The notes under the pieces were generated by a model that was not told where the DNA came from, ran no database searches, and saw only the letters and a program-made list of their open reading frames with translations. The position numbers and the translations under genes were made by a program. A DNA stretch of 64,000 bases from the NCBI RefSeq assembly GCF_002505485.1, contig NZ_DAVG01000062.1, positions 1-64,000 on the forward strand, read 5' to 3'. The stretch is from Methanosarcina sp. UBA5. Lineage in GTDB: Archaea > Halobacteriota > Methanosarcinia > Methanosarcinales > Methanosarcinaceae. This document shows positions 54,157 to 62,547 of the stretch, piece after piece. Position 1 is the stretch's first letter; each line of letters starts with the position of its first letter.

Positions 54157-54513
54157 TTATGTGTTCTCCAGGGGAAATGATTCGGTTATGAATTCTTTAA
54201 ATATTTTTTTAGATTTTTCAAATCCGGTATGCACTCCATCCAGGCGCTGCTCCGAGCAATTCGGCTTTTTTGACAGGTCAATGCCGTCTAAGAGCTGGTT
54301 AAAGTTATCCTCCATGCCTCTTATTTTTTCAGCCGGGTCTTCGTCCGAGTAGGAAAGAGAGAGTTTTTCCAGATTATCCTCGAAAGTGTATTTAGCTATA
54401 TCTAGGCCTTTATTAACTCCTTCTTTAAAGTCTGAATAAGCCTGATTGTCTTTATTCCTTTCAATAAAAATATTAAATTTCCTAATAAGGTCCATCATTT
54501 TTTGAGTATCCAA
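54157..54513 (-). CDS. Small helical hypothetical protein
   Basis: 118 residues, polar and helical: MMDLIRKFNIFIERNKDNQAYSDFKEGVNKGLDIAKYTFEDNLEKL, then EKIRGMEDNFNQLLDGIDLSKK. One Cys, no membrane segment and no recognised motif. The start is TTG 54513 with GAGGAT two or three bases upstream, somewhat close. An ATG at 54498 is an alternative. Function unknown. Confidence 0.65.
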   Translation of the reverse strand: MDTQKMMDLIRKFNIFIERNKDNQAYSDFKEGVNKGLDIAKYTFEDNLEKLSLSYSDEDPAEKIRGMEDNFNQLLDGIDLSKKPNCSEQRLDGVHTGFEKSKKIFKEFITESFPLENT

Positions 54514-54920
54514 AATCCTCGCTTCCTTTTTTTAAATGACTTTGATTTTTGCAATCTACCTTAGATTTGCAGATACAAGAGTTTCAAATTTGTAGAAATA
54601 CTAAACTATGATTTTTAAACTATGAGTTATGAATATTAGTTGTCATAAAAAATTAAATCAAGCGCTTTTCACACTTTGCATGATAAAAATGCACAGCATA
54701 AATATAAACTCTTATATATAAAAATAGTATTTACAAGTATATTAAGCTTTTGAAGTAAAATTGGAGGCTGTTATATTTTCAGATCAGGCTAACAGATGGG
54801 AACTATTTTTAATAAATTTATATAAAGTCCTTTCATTATTCGCATAAATTTCAAGCATTACGAACTCACTTCTAATAAATCGACCAATCCATATATAGTT
54901 ATTTAAAGGGCCCCGTAAAA
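54514..54920. other. AT-rich intergenic stretch
   Basis: About 400 bases, promoter-like TATATA words near 54712 and no ORF with a ribosome site. Confidence 0.35.
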
Positions 54921-55187
54921 TTAATTATGAGGTTCGCAAAAGAAAGCATTCCAAACAGGAAAAACCATTAATGCGGTTCTTGCCTGAGATTGAGTTTTAA
55001 ATTTTAACTCGAACGGCCCATCAGGATCTATCCCATTGCTTTTAATAGTGCCATTTGTCTTCTTGATGAACCAGCAGAGGGAGAGCTCCATCAGAGCAAA
55101 ATAAAGATTATAGGAGCTAGAGGCTACTGTCTTCCTGGATCTGTATACAGATCGAATACTGAGTAGCAGGCTATTATCAAAACCCAT
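54921..55187 (-). CDS. Unrecognised ORF, possibly a gene fragment
   Basis: 88 residues: SIRSVYRSRKTVASSSYNLYFALMELSLCWFIKKTNGTIKSNGIDPDGPFELKFKTQ..WNAFFCEPHN. The frame is open for about 22 more codons upstream of the ATG (PRDPFPQKAIEKILRMGFDN), which reads like protein, so this may be the C-terminal remnant of a larger gene. No clear ribosome site. It vaguely recalls the end of some transposases, but I could not confirm that. Confidence 0.35.
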   Translation of the reverse strand: MGFDNSLLLSIRSVYRSRKTVASSSYNLYFALMELSLCWFIKKTNGTIKSNGIDPDGPFELKFKTQSQARTALMVFPVWNAFFCEPHN

Positions 55188-55311
55188 GCGTAATATTTTC
55201 TCAATTGCTTTTTGGGGGAAGGGATCTCGCGGGCTTCTGTCATGCTGCCTTTATCTCTTTCCTTTAACTTAATATTATAATACTTTTATTAAACTCTTGA
55301 ATCCGATATTT

Positions 55312-55348
55312 ATTTTAATTCTTGTTTCAATGAACCTTATTCAGGAAC
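55312..55348. repeat. Diverged CRISPR-repeat-like unit
   Basis: About 26 of 37 positions agree by eye with the motif (core TTCTTGTTTCAATGAACCTT). Weak. Confidence 0.35.
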
Positions 55349-55437
55349 ATAAATAAGTAACTCAGGTTAAAGTTGGCCAACTGATATTCTCAATCCCTCA
55401 AAAAGTGTATTTTTGGTAAATGTTGTCCTCAAATACT

Positions 55438-55446
55438 CTTATATAC
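55438..55446 (+). promoter_or_regulatory. TATA box for the cupin gene
   Basis: CTTATATAC ends 22 bases before ATG 55469. At usual spacing the message would have almost no leader. Confidence 0.5.
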
Positions 55447-55468
55447 AACTAACTATAAATGAAAATAT

Positions 55469-55867
55469 ATGAAAGGATTTTCTATAAATATCGAAGAAGC
55501 TACTCTGGAAAATGGCAATTTCCGCAAGGTACTCTATACCTCAAAGTACAGCCAACTGGTACTTATGAGCCTCAAACCCGGGGAAGAAATCGGGATGGAA
55601 GTGCATGAGGAAAACGACCAGTTTTTCCGTTTTGAGCAGGGGAAGGGGAAGTGCATAATTGACGGCAACGAATACAAACTCCATGACGGCGTTGCGGTGG
55701 TCGTTCCGGCCGGCGCTCAGCATAACGTCATCAACACTTCGGAAACGGAGGAACTGAAACTCTATACGATCTATTCGCCGGCGCATCACAAGGATGGAAT
55801 CATGCGCAAAACGAAAGAAGAAGCCGAAGCCAATGAAGTGGAATTCGATGGAGTAACTACGGAATAA
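55469..55867 (+). CDS. Single-domain cupin protein
   Basis: 132 residues with both cupin motifs: GEEIGMEVHEENDQFFRFEQGKGKCIIDG (motif 1, His and Glu metal ligands) and VVVPAGAQHNVINTSETEELKLYTIYSP (motif 2, His). The end is acidic (KEEAEANEVEFDGV). Probably binds a metal. Activity could be isomerase, dioxygenase or sensing. The gene is GC-rich compared with the surrounding AT-rich region, suggesting recent transfer into it. Confidence 0.92.
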   Translation: MKGFSINIEEATLENGNFRKVLYTSKYSQLVLMSLKPGEEIGMEVHEENDQFFRFEQGKGKCIIDGNEYKLHDGVAVVVPAGAQHNVINTSETEELKLYTIYSPAHHKDGIMRKTKEEAEANEVEFDGVTTE

Positions 55868-56125
55868 CAGTTTATTCCTGCTACGAGCATTGAAAATCCA
55901 AAATATAATGCTTTATCTTTTGTAAAAATCTTTTATGTTTTCTCTTTTTGTAGTTGTAGTTTGCTTTATCCTTTTTAGTGGATCATGCTCTCGAATAGTT
56001 TCCATATAATTATTCAGCATTACTCTAGATAGAAACCATTACCTCCATAGCTGCACAAGTTCAATAAATTGGCCAATTCTCTGGAGTAGCAATAACCAGT
56101 GATTGCCCGCTAAACCGGACGATAT

Positions 56126-57085
56126 TCAGATTATAACTTCGGATACAGATCTTCTTAGAGATTTAGAAAGAGGCTCTGCATATCCCAGACGCAGTAAAAG
56201 CTGGGGGTGCATGTTGCCTGCGGACAATAATTTCTGTAACTTCTTTTTGAGTTCCGGTACTTCACATGGCTGATTTGTGTGGGCATTTTTTATACCAAGA
56301 ATGGTGGCACATAATGCTAGCCTTTCAAAGCTTCGCCCGGTTTTGATCCAAGAATCCCTGTCATTTTTCTCTGGCAGTACGATCATCAATGCAGACGAGC
56401 TTCTTATGTACTTTTCATCCTTTTTCAATTGACCCTTAGCGTCCAAAAAGAATTTCATGAACAGTTTCCCTATTATGCGAGACAAGGAAGGATTTCCCAT
56501 GGCTTTTGAGCTAAGACCATCACGATATCGGTTTGCTTCAGCCTCGTTGAACCTTATCAATGAAACTAGCTCCTGTATAAAATTCCGGTCATTCATCTGT
56601 ATGTTGTTGCCTTCTTTAACAAGCCCTATTACTCTTTCTATTTTTTCTGGGTTTGCCACAAAAAGCGCCGACACTCCCTGCTCTAATGGCAGTGATGCAA
56701 GCCTTTCCACGTCAGCTTCAGTAATAGATCTTCCATCATATTGTCTTCGAGTACTCTGCTTTATCGGGATAGCATTGAAAAGCCGGTCATCATCGATTTT
56801 GCCATCTGCAGGCTCAAGATTTACAGAAATAGCACCATTCTGAAAAGAGTATCCCACCAGTGTCCTGTAACCTTCATGCCCGGCAGCTATTACCAGATTC
56901 TCCAGTACACATCCAAGGCTTATGTATAGCTTCCTGTCCAGAGGGTCAACAGCCGGAAGTCTCCTTGAAAGATCAGGATAAATAAGAATCAGGTTTTCCT
57001 TTACTCTGAACTTCCAGGGCTGAGTATTATGCCCTGAAAAAGCCATTATCGCGTGATGTAAAAATTCTGTCATATCCAGCAGCAT
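56126..57085 (-). CDS. Acg/nitroreductase-like FMN-binding protein
   Basis: 319 residues from ATG 57085 (AGGTGA four bases upstream). The N-terminal AIMAFSGHNTQPWKFRV is the Acg/nitroreductase flavin-binding signature, followed by LYISLGCVLENLVIAAGHEGYRT. The middle has SIPIKQSTRRQYDGRSITEADVERLA-like text (IPIKQSTRRQYDGR). Mycobacterial Acg relatives bind FMN and may sequester flavin; reductase activity is not assured. The longer frame to 57181 adds an unlikely basic leader. Confidence 0.85.
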   Translation of the reverse strand: MLLDMTEFLHHAIMAFSGHNTQPWKFRVKENLILIYPDLSRRLPAVDPLDRKLYISLGCVLENLVIAAGHEGYRTLVGYSFQNGAISVNLEPADGKIDDDRLFNAIPIKQSTRRQYDGRSITEADVERLASLPLEQGVSALFVANPEKIERVIGLVKEGNNIQMNDRNFIQELVSLIRFNEAEANRYRDGLSSKAMGNPSLSRIIGKLFMKFFLDAKGQLKKDEKYIRSSSALMIVLPEKNDRDSWIKTGRSFERLALCATILGIKNAHTNQPCEVPELKKKLQKLLSAGNMHPQLLLRLGYAEPLSKSLRRSVSEVII

Positions 57086-57265
57086 CGGTTCACCTGCAAT
57101 GGTGTATAAAATATTTAAAAAGAGGGGTTTTACTATTTTTACATTTCTTCCAGCAATAATGGAATGTGAAAGAAAGCGCATAACCCGAGCAAATATTTCA
57201 ATATTTACAAGTTTGGCCTGCTAGGACGTTATATGCTCAGCTAGATGTTTATCTGCTGGATAAGA

Positions 57266-57302
57266 GTTTCAGTCCTTGTTTAAATGTATCTTACTCTTGA
57301 AT
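57266..57302. repeat. CRISPR-repeat-like unit
   Basis: GTTTCAGTCCTTGTTTAAAT... ending TTACTCTTGAAT: about 32 of 37 positions match the remembered Methanosarcina-type repeat. Confidence 0.55.
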
Positions 57303-57547
57303 ACCTATTTCTTATTATCGCCAGTGAAAAATATATTTCATCCATCATTCGAAATTATCTACCAGCCTGGATGCAGCTGAAGAAACAATATCATTTATTT
57401 TGTCTGCATTCTTGTAGTGGGTTATATAAACCACAGCAATTGCCAAGACTGCTACAGTATAAACAATATCCATCCAAATTGTATTGATTATCTCTCTCAA
57501 CATACATACCATCCAATTTAATCTACTCTTTAATCTATCTTACAGCC

Positions 57548-57584
57548 GTTTCAATCATTGCTTTATTGAATCGTACTTTAAAAT
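57548..57584. repeat. Diverged CRISPR-repeat-like unit
   Basis: GTTTCAATCATTGCTTTATT...; about 28 of 37 positions match. Confidence 0.45.
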
Positions 57585-57638
57585 AAATAAGTAAGGTCAG
57601 TGAATATTAAGTATAATAAGCGAATATTATACGATTGG

Positions 57639-57675
57639 TAGTCAATCTGTGTTTTAATGAATTTTTCTCACTAAT
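57639..57675. repeat. Diverged CRISPR-repeat-like unit
   Basis: TCAATCTGTGTTTTAATGAA... with CTCACTAAT end; about 28 of 37 positions match. Confidence 0.45.
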
Positions 57676-57698
57676 GAGATACTGATAAATATCTAAGA

Positions 57699-57978
57699 GG
57701 CTGTCTTAAAATTCAAATCGTTCATACAATTAGGTAATGGCAATGTTAAACTTTAAAAATCATACCGTAAATTTGTTCGGCAATTCAGGTACACATTGAT
57801 TTTAAAGATGCTGTTTCATCCCATATGGCTACGCACTCGATATATAAAATCAAATGTAATAACCATCATTGATTAAAATTACACTTTAGAAATTTAACGG
57901 CTAAATGCTAATGTTTTTAATTTCAAGTGCGTAAGTCCTATCCCAATTGCAGGACTCAAATTTAATTTTAAGACACGT
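57699..57978. mobile_element. MITE-like element with terminal inverted repeats
   Basis: CTGTCTTAAAATTCAAAT at the left (about 57701-57718) is mirrored at the right by ATTTAATTTTAAGACACG (57960-57977). The 12-bp core TGTCTTAAAATT is identical in inverted orientation. The 280-bp interior is AT-rich and codes for nothing. Size, ends and lack of genes fit a small non-autonomous element. No target-site duplication could be seen. Confidence 0.45.
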
Positions 57979-57996
57979 TTGAAGAGATGAATGGAT

Positions 57997-58033
57997 GTTT
58001 CAATCTTTGTTTTAATGGATCTTGCTCACCAAC
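57997..58033. repeat. Best CRISPR-repeat-like unit (orphan)
   Basis: GTTTCAATCTTTGTTTTAAT with ATGGATCTTGCTCACCAAC: about 34 of 37 positions match. No second copy follows at a repeat-spacer distance. Confidence 0.65.
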
Positions 58034-58215
58034 CAGCTGGACGGGATAAATTTCTGATCAATGTCTGGCGCTACCGTTAAAGGGGAGTTTGGTCGGAAAA
58101 AACAACGGACTCCGAATCCACTGTTGGGCATAATCCCCAAAGTTGTAGACGAATTCCCGTACTTGTCCGATGCACGAGGTGTTGAGAAACTTAGAATCAA
58201 ACTGCCACCATACTT

Positions 58216-59067
58216 TCACTTGACCATTCGAATGATTATGAAAATTAAGAATGCCACTAATCCAGTCAGGTATATCCAGCGAATATAAATTCGCCGATTT
58301 ACTATTTTTGAGTCTAATAATTTTCCTGTTGAGTACAGAATAACTAAATTTATTAGTAAAATGGGAAAAAGATAAATCCACTCTAACCAGCCTAACAAAA
58401 ACGGTAAGCTACTTGCAACAACTACCAGTAAGAAAATTGCTCCGCTGATTTTCAATGCGTTTTCGCGACCAAGTACCAGGGCTAAGGAACGGGATCCTGC
58501 CTGACTATCGCCTTCAATGTCCATAGCGTCTGCCGCAATCTCTTCTCCTAAATCTGTAAGCATTAATATAACTGCGAAAAACCAGACTATTATTTCAAAT
58601 GGTTTGTTTACTGCTATACCGCCAAAAATAAAAGTCATACCAACCGAAAAGCTTACCATCAGATTTCCAATAAGTCCATCCTTTTTGAACCGCTAGTTGT
58701 AAAGAAAACCCACTGCCCAGACCAGAATAACTGCTAGTAAAGCCTCTAAGCTAATCAGGTAGCCTGTGATAAGTCCAAGTACTGCCACAACAATGGAGAG
58801 CAGAATGACTTCTCCCTCAGTAACAAGGCCTGCTGGGAGGGGTCTTTCTGGCGCGTTTATTTTGTCAATTTCGAGATCAAAATAGTCGTTAAGGATCAGA
58901 GACGTAGCCGAAATGAAAAAAATGCTTAGAAACCCTAATAAAATTTCCATTGTGGTAGGGAGTGCGCCTAATGCCAGTAATTCCCCTAATATCACGCACA
59001 CTCCTGCAGTAAATGGTAGTTCAAAACGGAATAAGCGGAACAGCCCTAGAATTTTCGGCCTAAGCAT
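58216..59067 (-). CDS. UbiA-family prenyltransferase, DGGGP-synthase-like, with an in-frame TAG
   Basis: 284 codons of one reading frame, interrupted by a single TAG at 58693-58695 (codon 125). Before it: ILNDYFDLEIDKINAPERPLPAG, the first Asp-rich motif. After it: DLGEEIAADAMDIEGDSQAGSRSLAL, the second. About nine hydrophobic helices run on both sides. The total of 283 residues is the normal size of digeranylgeranylglyceryl-phosphate synthase, which adds the second geranylgeranyl chain to archaeal lipids. The surrounding VGFLYN-TAG-RFKKDGLIGN text is intact. In Methanosarcina TAG can be read as pyrrolysine, so it may be translated; or the gene may be recently broken. Confidence 0.7.
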
Positions 59068-59246
59068 AAAAGTATTATAAGTAACGAAATGTTTTAATTT
59101 TTTTGAGTGAATTTTGAAGTGGATCTTAAGGGCTTACTCATTAATTTTCTACTTCTTCTCACAAACTCATAAACAACTAACATAATTTCTTTTTGGTTGC
59201 AGAGTACAAGAGATAAGCTACTGCAATACTCTTACCTGGCTCTAGA

Positions 59247-59516
59247 TCACACGTTACTGTTGTTCTTCTTTTCATTAATTCCAGTCGCTTTTCTGGTGGT
59301 ATATAGATATAAAAAAACCCCAGCAATTGACATTACTTCTAAAATTGTAAAATAAATCATTTGTGAGCGGTCACCAGAATTATAATTATGCCAGATGAAT
59401 AAAAGATAACCGAAGCAGTAAATCACGTTGGCATAGAATGCTTTATTGACCATGACCATGTACGACGCTATTATATTAGGAATAATTATCCAAATATTTT
59501 CTATCATTTTTCCCAT
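59247..59516 (-). CDS. Small membrane protein
   Basis: 89 residues with three hydrophobic segments (NIWIIIPNIIASYMVMV, YANVIYCFGYLLFIW, MIYFTILEVMSIAGVFLYLY) and a polar basic tail. Segment order and short loops faintly recall PnuC-like or PQ-loop half transporters, but I would not assign a function. GGATGGGA before ATG 59507 suggests translation could begin there (86 residues). Confidence 0.65.
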   Translation of the reverse strand: MGKMIENIWIIIPNIIASYMVMVNKAFYANVIYCFGYLLFIWHNYNSGDRSQMIYFTILEVMSIAGVFLYLYTTRKATGINEKKNNSNV

Positions 59517-60274
59517 CCGTTTTTGATATTGAAGCTCGTAAGAGTTCTAATTTCGGCATTATTATAAATAAAACCTAAACTAAGTTCCCCTTCCACTTTG
59601 TGCTTGAAAATGCAGAAGCACATAAAATAAGTGAATTAAAATAAAAATAACAGTAATCAGTATATTAAGTTTGTTGAGGGAAGTTTTGAAGTTCTACAGT
59701 CTTTTAGAGAACCTTTAATGGAACTGTAGATTGGGTATGGATAGCGTTTCAATCCTTGTTTTAGTGGAAGACCAATCAGGGAACACCTTTTTTGATCAGA
59801 TAAAACCCTCAACAACCTGTTCTCTTACTTTTCTCCCTGATCATTCACATCTTTTCTCAAAAAATGAAGCTCAAATCTCTTAAAAATATCAAACAGTTGA
59901 AAAAATCTCTAAAAAATCAAGCTGGCGAGAACGTTATTATTAAAACGTCTCTAAGTGTTAAATTCGTATCATAGCTGGGTAAATAGAACAAAATACTTGT
60001 GAAGAGATCCTTTTAACTGTAACGTAGACCAAAATTGTGTGAATGAGCTCCTGCAGAATTGAGTTGCAGGCAAAAGATACAGGAATAGAGGGGAACACTC
60101 GGGGAGTAAGGGACAAAGATGCAATATGGGGGTATTGTGTCGGAAAGGCTCCTTACTCCCTTCTACCTCTAACTTTTTTGTCTATAATCTCTAATATTTT
60201 CTTATTTTTTCGGGTTTCTATAAAATTTCCCTTATTTTTCCCTTATTTTTCCCGGATTTTTCTTGGACTCGGCC
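59517..60274. other. Intergenic region with CRISPR-like partial repeat
   Basis: About 760 bases. Contains the partial repeat at 59746-59768 and, near 60220-60255, three CCCTTATTTTT words downstream of the AlkD stop. No gene supported. Confidence 0.4.
59746..59768. repeat. Partial CRISPR-repeat-like unit
   Basis: GTTTCAATCCTTGTTTTAGT plus GGA: 23 bases match the remembered repeat exactly, then the sequence diverges. Confidence 0.55.
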
Positions 60275-60997
60275 TTATTTTTTCCAGTTTTTTTCCATAC
60301 CTCTGGCTCTCAGGTCTTCGGGCATTTTCTCTATAGCGTATCTAAGGGCGGTTCTGGGCATCTCTTTTTTGTTATTCATCACGTATTCGAAGACTTCATG
60401 CCTGTGGGATTTGCTGGCTTCTTTAAGCATCCAACCGTAGCCTTTCTGTACCAGGTCGTCTCTGTCTTTGAGCAGGAGATCAGAGATTTCAAAAACCTCT
60501 TCAAGGAAATTGCCTTTTCGGGCAGGCAGGATCAGGGTTACTGCAGATGCTCGCCTTACCCATCTGTTGTCCGACAGGGCCCAGACCTTGAGTTTTTCCA
60601 CATATGCCGGAAATTTCTCTATAAAAGAGCCCACTGCATGGTTGCAGAGAGTGTCACACTTCGCCCAGTTGTTAACGTAGTTTTCAACCCAGTGCTCAAA
60701 GGTAAGAAAATCGTCTTCGGAGTAATCATTTCTTACCTGGTAAGCCCACTCGGCTGCAATATAGGCTTCCTCGCAGTAGTCGGACCGAAAGAGTTCCTCG
60801 CACAGGCAAAAGATCTCTTTTTTGTCTTCGGACTCGATCTCATTAAAGTAACTTTTCGCAATTCTTCTCACAAGCGCAGTCTTTACTCCGTAGCAGCGGA
60901 CTTCTTCTTTAAAAAAGCGAGACGAACTGGATTTTGTTTTCTCATCCACGCTGAGGGCTAGCTCCTCTCTGATCCTGGATATAATATTAGGTTCCAC
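60275..60997 (-). CDS. AlkD-like DNA alkylation repair protein
   Basis: 240 residues, all helical HEAT-like repeats. Motifs of the AlkD/DNA alkylation repair family are visible: WVENYVNNWAKCDTLCNHAVGSF (with the substrate-site Trp and Asp), SDNRWVRRASAV and DRDDLVQKGYGWMLKEAS. Such enzymes excise N3- or N7-alkylated purines without base flipping. Start ATG 60997 follows an AT-rich promoter region shared with the divergent GNAT gene. Confidence 0.92.
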   Translation of the reverse strand: MEPNIISRIREELALSVDEKTKSSSSRFFKEEVRCYGVKTALVRRIAKSYFNEIESEDKKEIFCLCEELFRSDYCEEAYIAAEWAYQVRNDYSEDDFLTFEHWVENYVNNWAKCDTLCNHAVGSFIEKFPAYVEKLKVWALSDNRWVRRASAVTLILPARKGNFLEEVFEISDLLLKDRDDLVQKGYGWMLKEASKSHRHEVFEYVMNNKKEMPRTALRYAIEKMPEDLRARGMEKNWKK

Positions 60998-61174
60998 AGT
61001 TCTCTATTTAATAAGGGGTGTACTTATATTTTATTTATATATACTTACATTTTATTCATATTTATTTACATTCTACTTCTATCTTGTTTTTGAGCACTTC
61101 CAGATAAATAAAAAGCGTAGATAAATAAAATAGAGCCTGAAAACATTTTTCATAAGGAAATTCAATCTCTATTT

Positions 61175-61669
61175 ATGCCCAAAGTAAAAATTCGCCCTCA
61201 AGAACTCTTTGATGCCGAACGTTTCTTTGACATAATTACACGTACAAACCTCGAGTTCATTGAGTTTCCTATAAAAACGCTTGAAGAAGAAAGGTATTTT
61301 CTGGAACTAAATGAAACTAAAAGAAAGGCTAACTTTGAGTACAACTTTTCCGTTCTTTATTACGGAAGACTTGTGGGAGCCTGCGGGATAAGGATTGACC
61401 AGCACAGGCCCTGGATAGGAGAAATCGGTTACTTCATTGACAGGGACTATCAGGGAATGGGGATTGCAACCGAGGCTGTAAGACAGCTTGAAAAGGTCGG
61501 GTTTGAGCAACTGGATTTAAGGAGAATTGTTATCCTTATGGATACCCGGAACCTTGCAAGCGAGCGTGTGGCCCAGAAATGCGGGTACGAAAAAGAAGGC
61601 ACAATGAAAAAAGTCCATCGGATAGGGGAAGATTATTACGATTGCTTCCTTTATGCGAAAACCAGATAA
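61175..61669 (+). CDS. GNAT acetyltransferase (RimJ/RimL type)
   Basis: 164 residues. The acetyl-CoA motif A is IGYFIDRDYQGMGIATEAVRQLEKVGF, followed by RRIVILMDTRNLASERVAQKCGYEKEGTMKK, the classic RimJ/RimL C-terminal region. Probably N-acetylates a protein N terminus or a small amine. The substrate is unknown. Monocistronic, divergent from alkD. Confidence 0.93.
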   Translation: MPKVKIRPQELFDAERFFDIITRTNLEFIEFPIKTLEEERYFLELNETKRKANFEYNFSVLYYGRLVGACGIRIDQHRPWIGEIGYFIDRDYQGMGIATEAVRQLEKVGFEQLDLRRIVILMDTRNLASERVAQKCGYEKEGTMKKVHRIGEDYYDCFLYAKTR

Positions 61670-61815
61670 TGAAGAATGAAGGGCGAAAGAAAAAAATCAT
61701 ATACTCCCGGAAGGAAAATCAAACAGGCTGGAATAGATTAAAATAAAAATTCAGGTCAGCCTGTAAACCTGTAATTAGAGACGGAAAACATGCAGGCAGC
61801 GCAGGCCTGACTGAG

Positions 61816-62175
61816 TCATACAAGCCCGATAACCTGTATAAGGCTGTTTCCATACCAGACAACCATAAGATTATTTGCGGTTACAAAGACCCCAACGGAT
61901 TCTATAATACGTTTTGTGAGAGCCCATTTTTCCCCCGACGCTTTTATCAAAGGGGCTGCATAAAAAAGCAGGAGAATAAAACCTACTTTAACAAGTAAAA
62001 GGTGATATATCCCGTAATTTTCCAGAATCATTGCAGGGACCGGATTATATTCCGTACCCTGAGGTAAGGCACAAACAGTAGAGGCCCAATCTCCTATTAC
62101 ATAGAAAAGAATGATGAAACGTATCTCGTAGAGGTAGGAACTGAACGAACCCCGAGCACTGCAGACTTCCAACAA
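61816..62175 (-). CDS. DUF5658-like small membrane protein
   Basis: 119 residues with three or four membrane segments. FYVIGDWASTVCALPQGTEYNPVPAMILENYGIYHLLLVKVGFILLLFYAAPL resembles DUF5658-type proteins (a G-D-W-x-T-x-C-x-L-P/GTE-x-NP pattern). Start TTG 62175 or the adjacent TTG, behind GGGGGG. Function unknown. Confidence 0.7.
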   Translation of the reverse strand: MLEVCSARGSFSSYLYEIRFIILFYVIGDWASTVCALPQGTEYNPVPAMILENYGIYHLLLVKVGFILLLFYAAPLIKASGEKWALTKRIIESVGVFVTANNLMVVWYGNSLIQVIGLV

Positions 62176-62547
62176 ATAACCCCCCAGAACTACCCGTTTT
62201 TCGGTAGAGGCAAAACTATATTATAAGATTAAATATACGTAAGAAACAAAGACAAGAAACTAAAATAGAGACTAATAATTTTTAGAAAGGTCCCATTAAG
62301 AATCTTTGGACAATTCAGGGCATAAGATGCGTTAAATCGGATGTAAATATATCAGCTAATTTGTTACGATGTTAGGTATTTGTACTCATAGTTTTATTAA
62401 GGTTTATTATCTCTGGTTGTAACCTTTTGAAAGAGTTAAACTGCAAATACTTATATCTAAAATTATAGGTTGGTTTGCTCACAGAAAAATTGAGTGTAAT
62501 CTCAAATTCATGGATTAGCGAGACTTTTACTCTAGACTTTCAGATAG
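62176..62547. other. Divergent intergenic region
   Basis: Promoter-like AT tracts (ATATTATAAGATTAAATATA near 62219; ACTTATATCT near 62450) probably serve the flanking divergent genes. No ORF. Confidence 0.35.

Larger units (their letters stand above)
57086..58215. other. 1.1-kb noncoding zone of CRISPR-like relics and a MITE-like element
   Basis: Holds four of the diverged 37-bp repeat units (57266, 57548, 57639, 57997) and the inverted-repeat element 57699-57978. No gene with a ribosome site. A plus frame at 58061-58288 overlaps the UbiA 3' end and is probably spurious. Confidence 0.5.

Noticed and set aside
58061..58288. 75-codon plus ORF opposite the UbiA 3' end
   Set aside because: Overlaps the better-supported UbiA frame, has no ribosome site and no recognisable domain.
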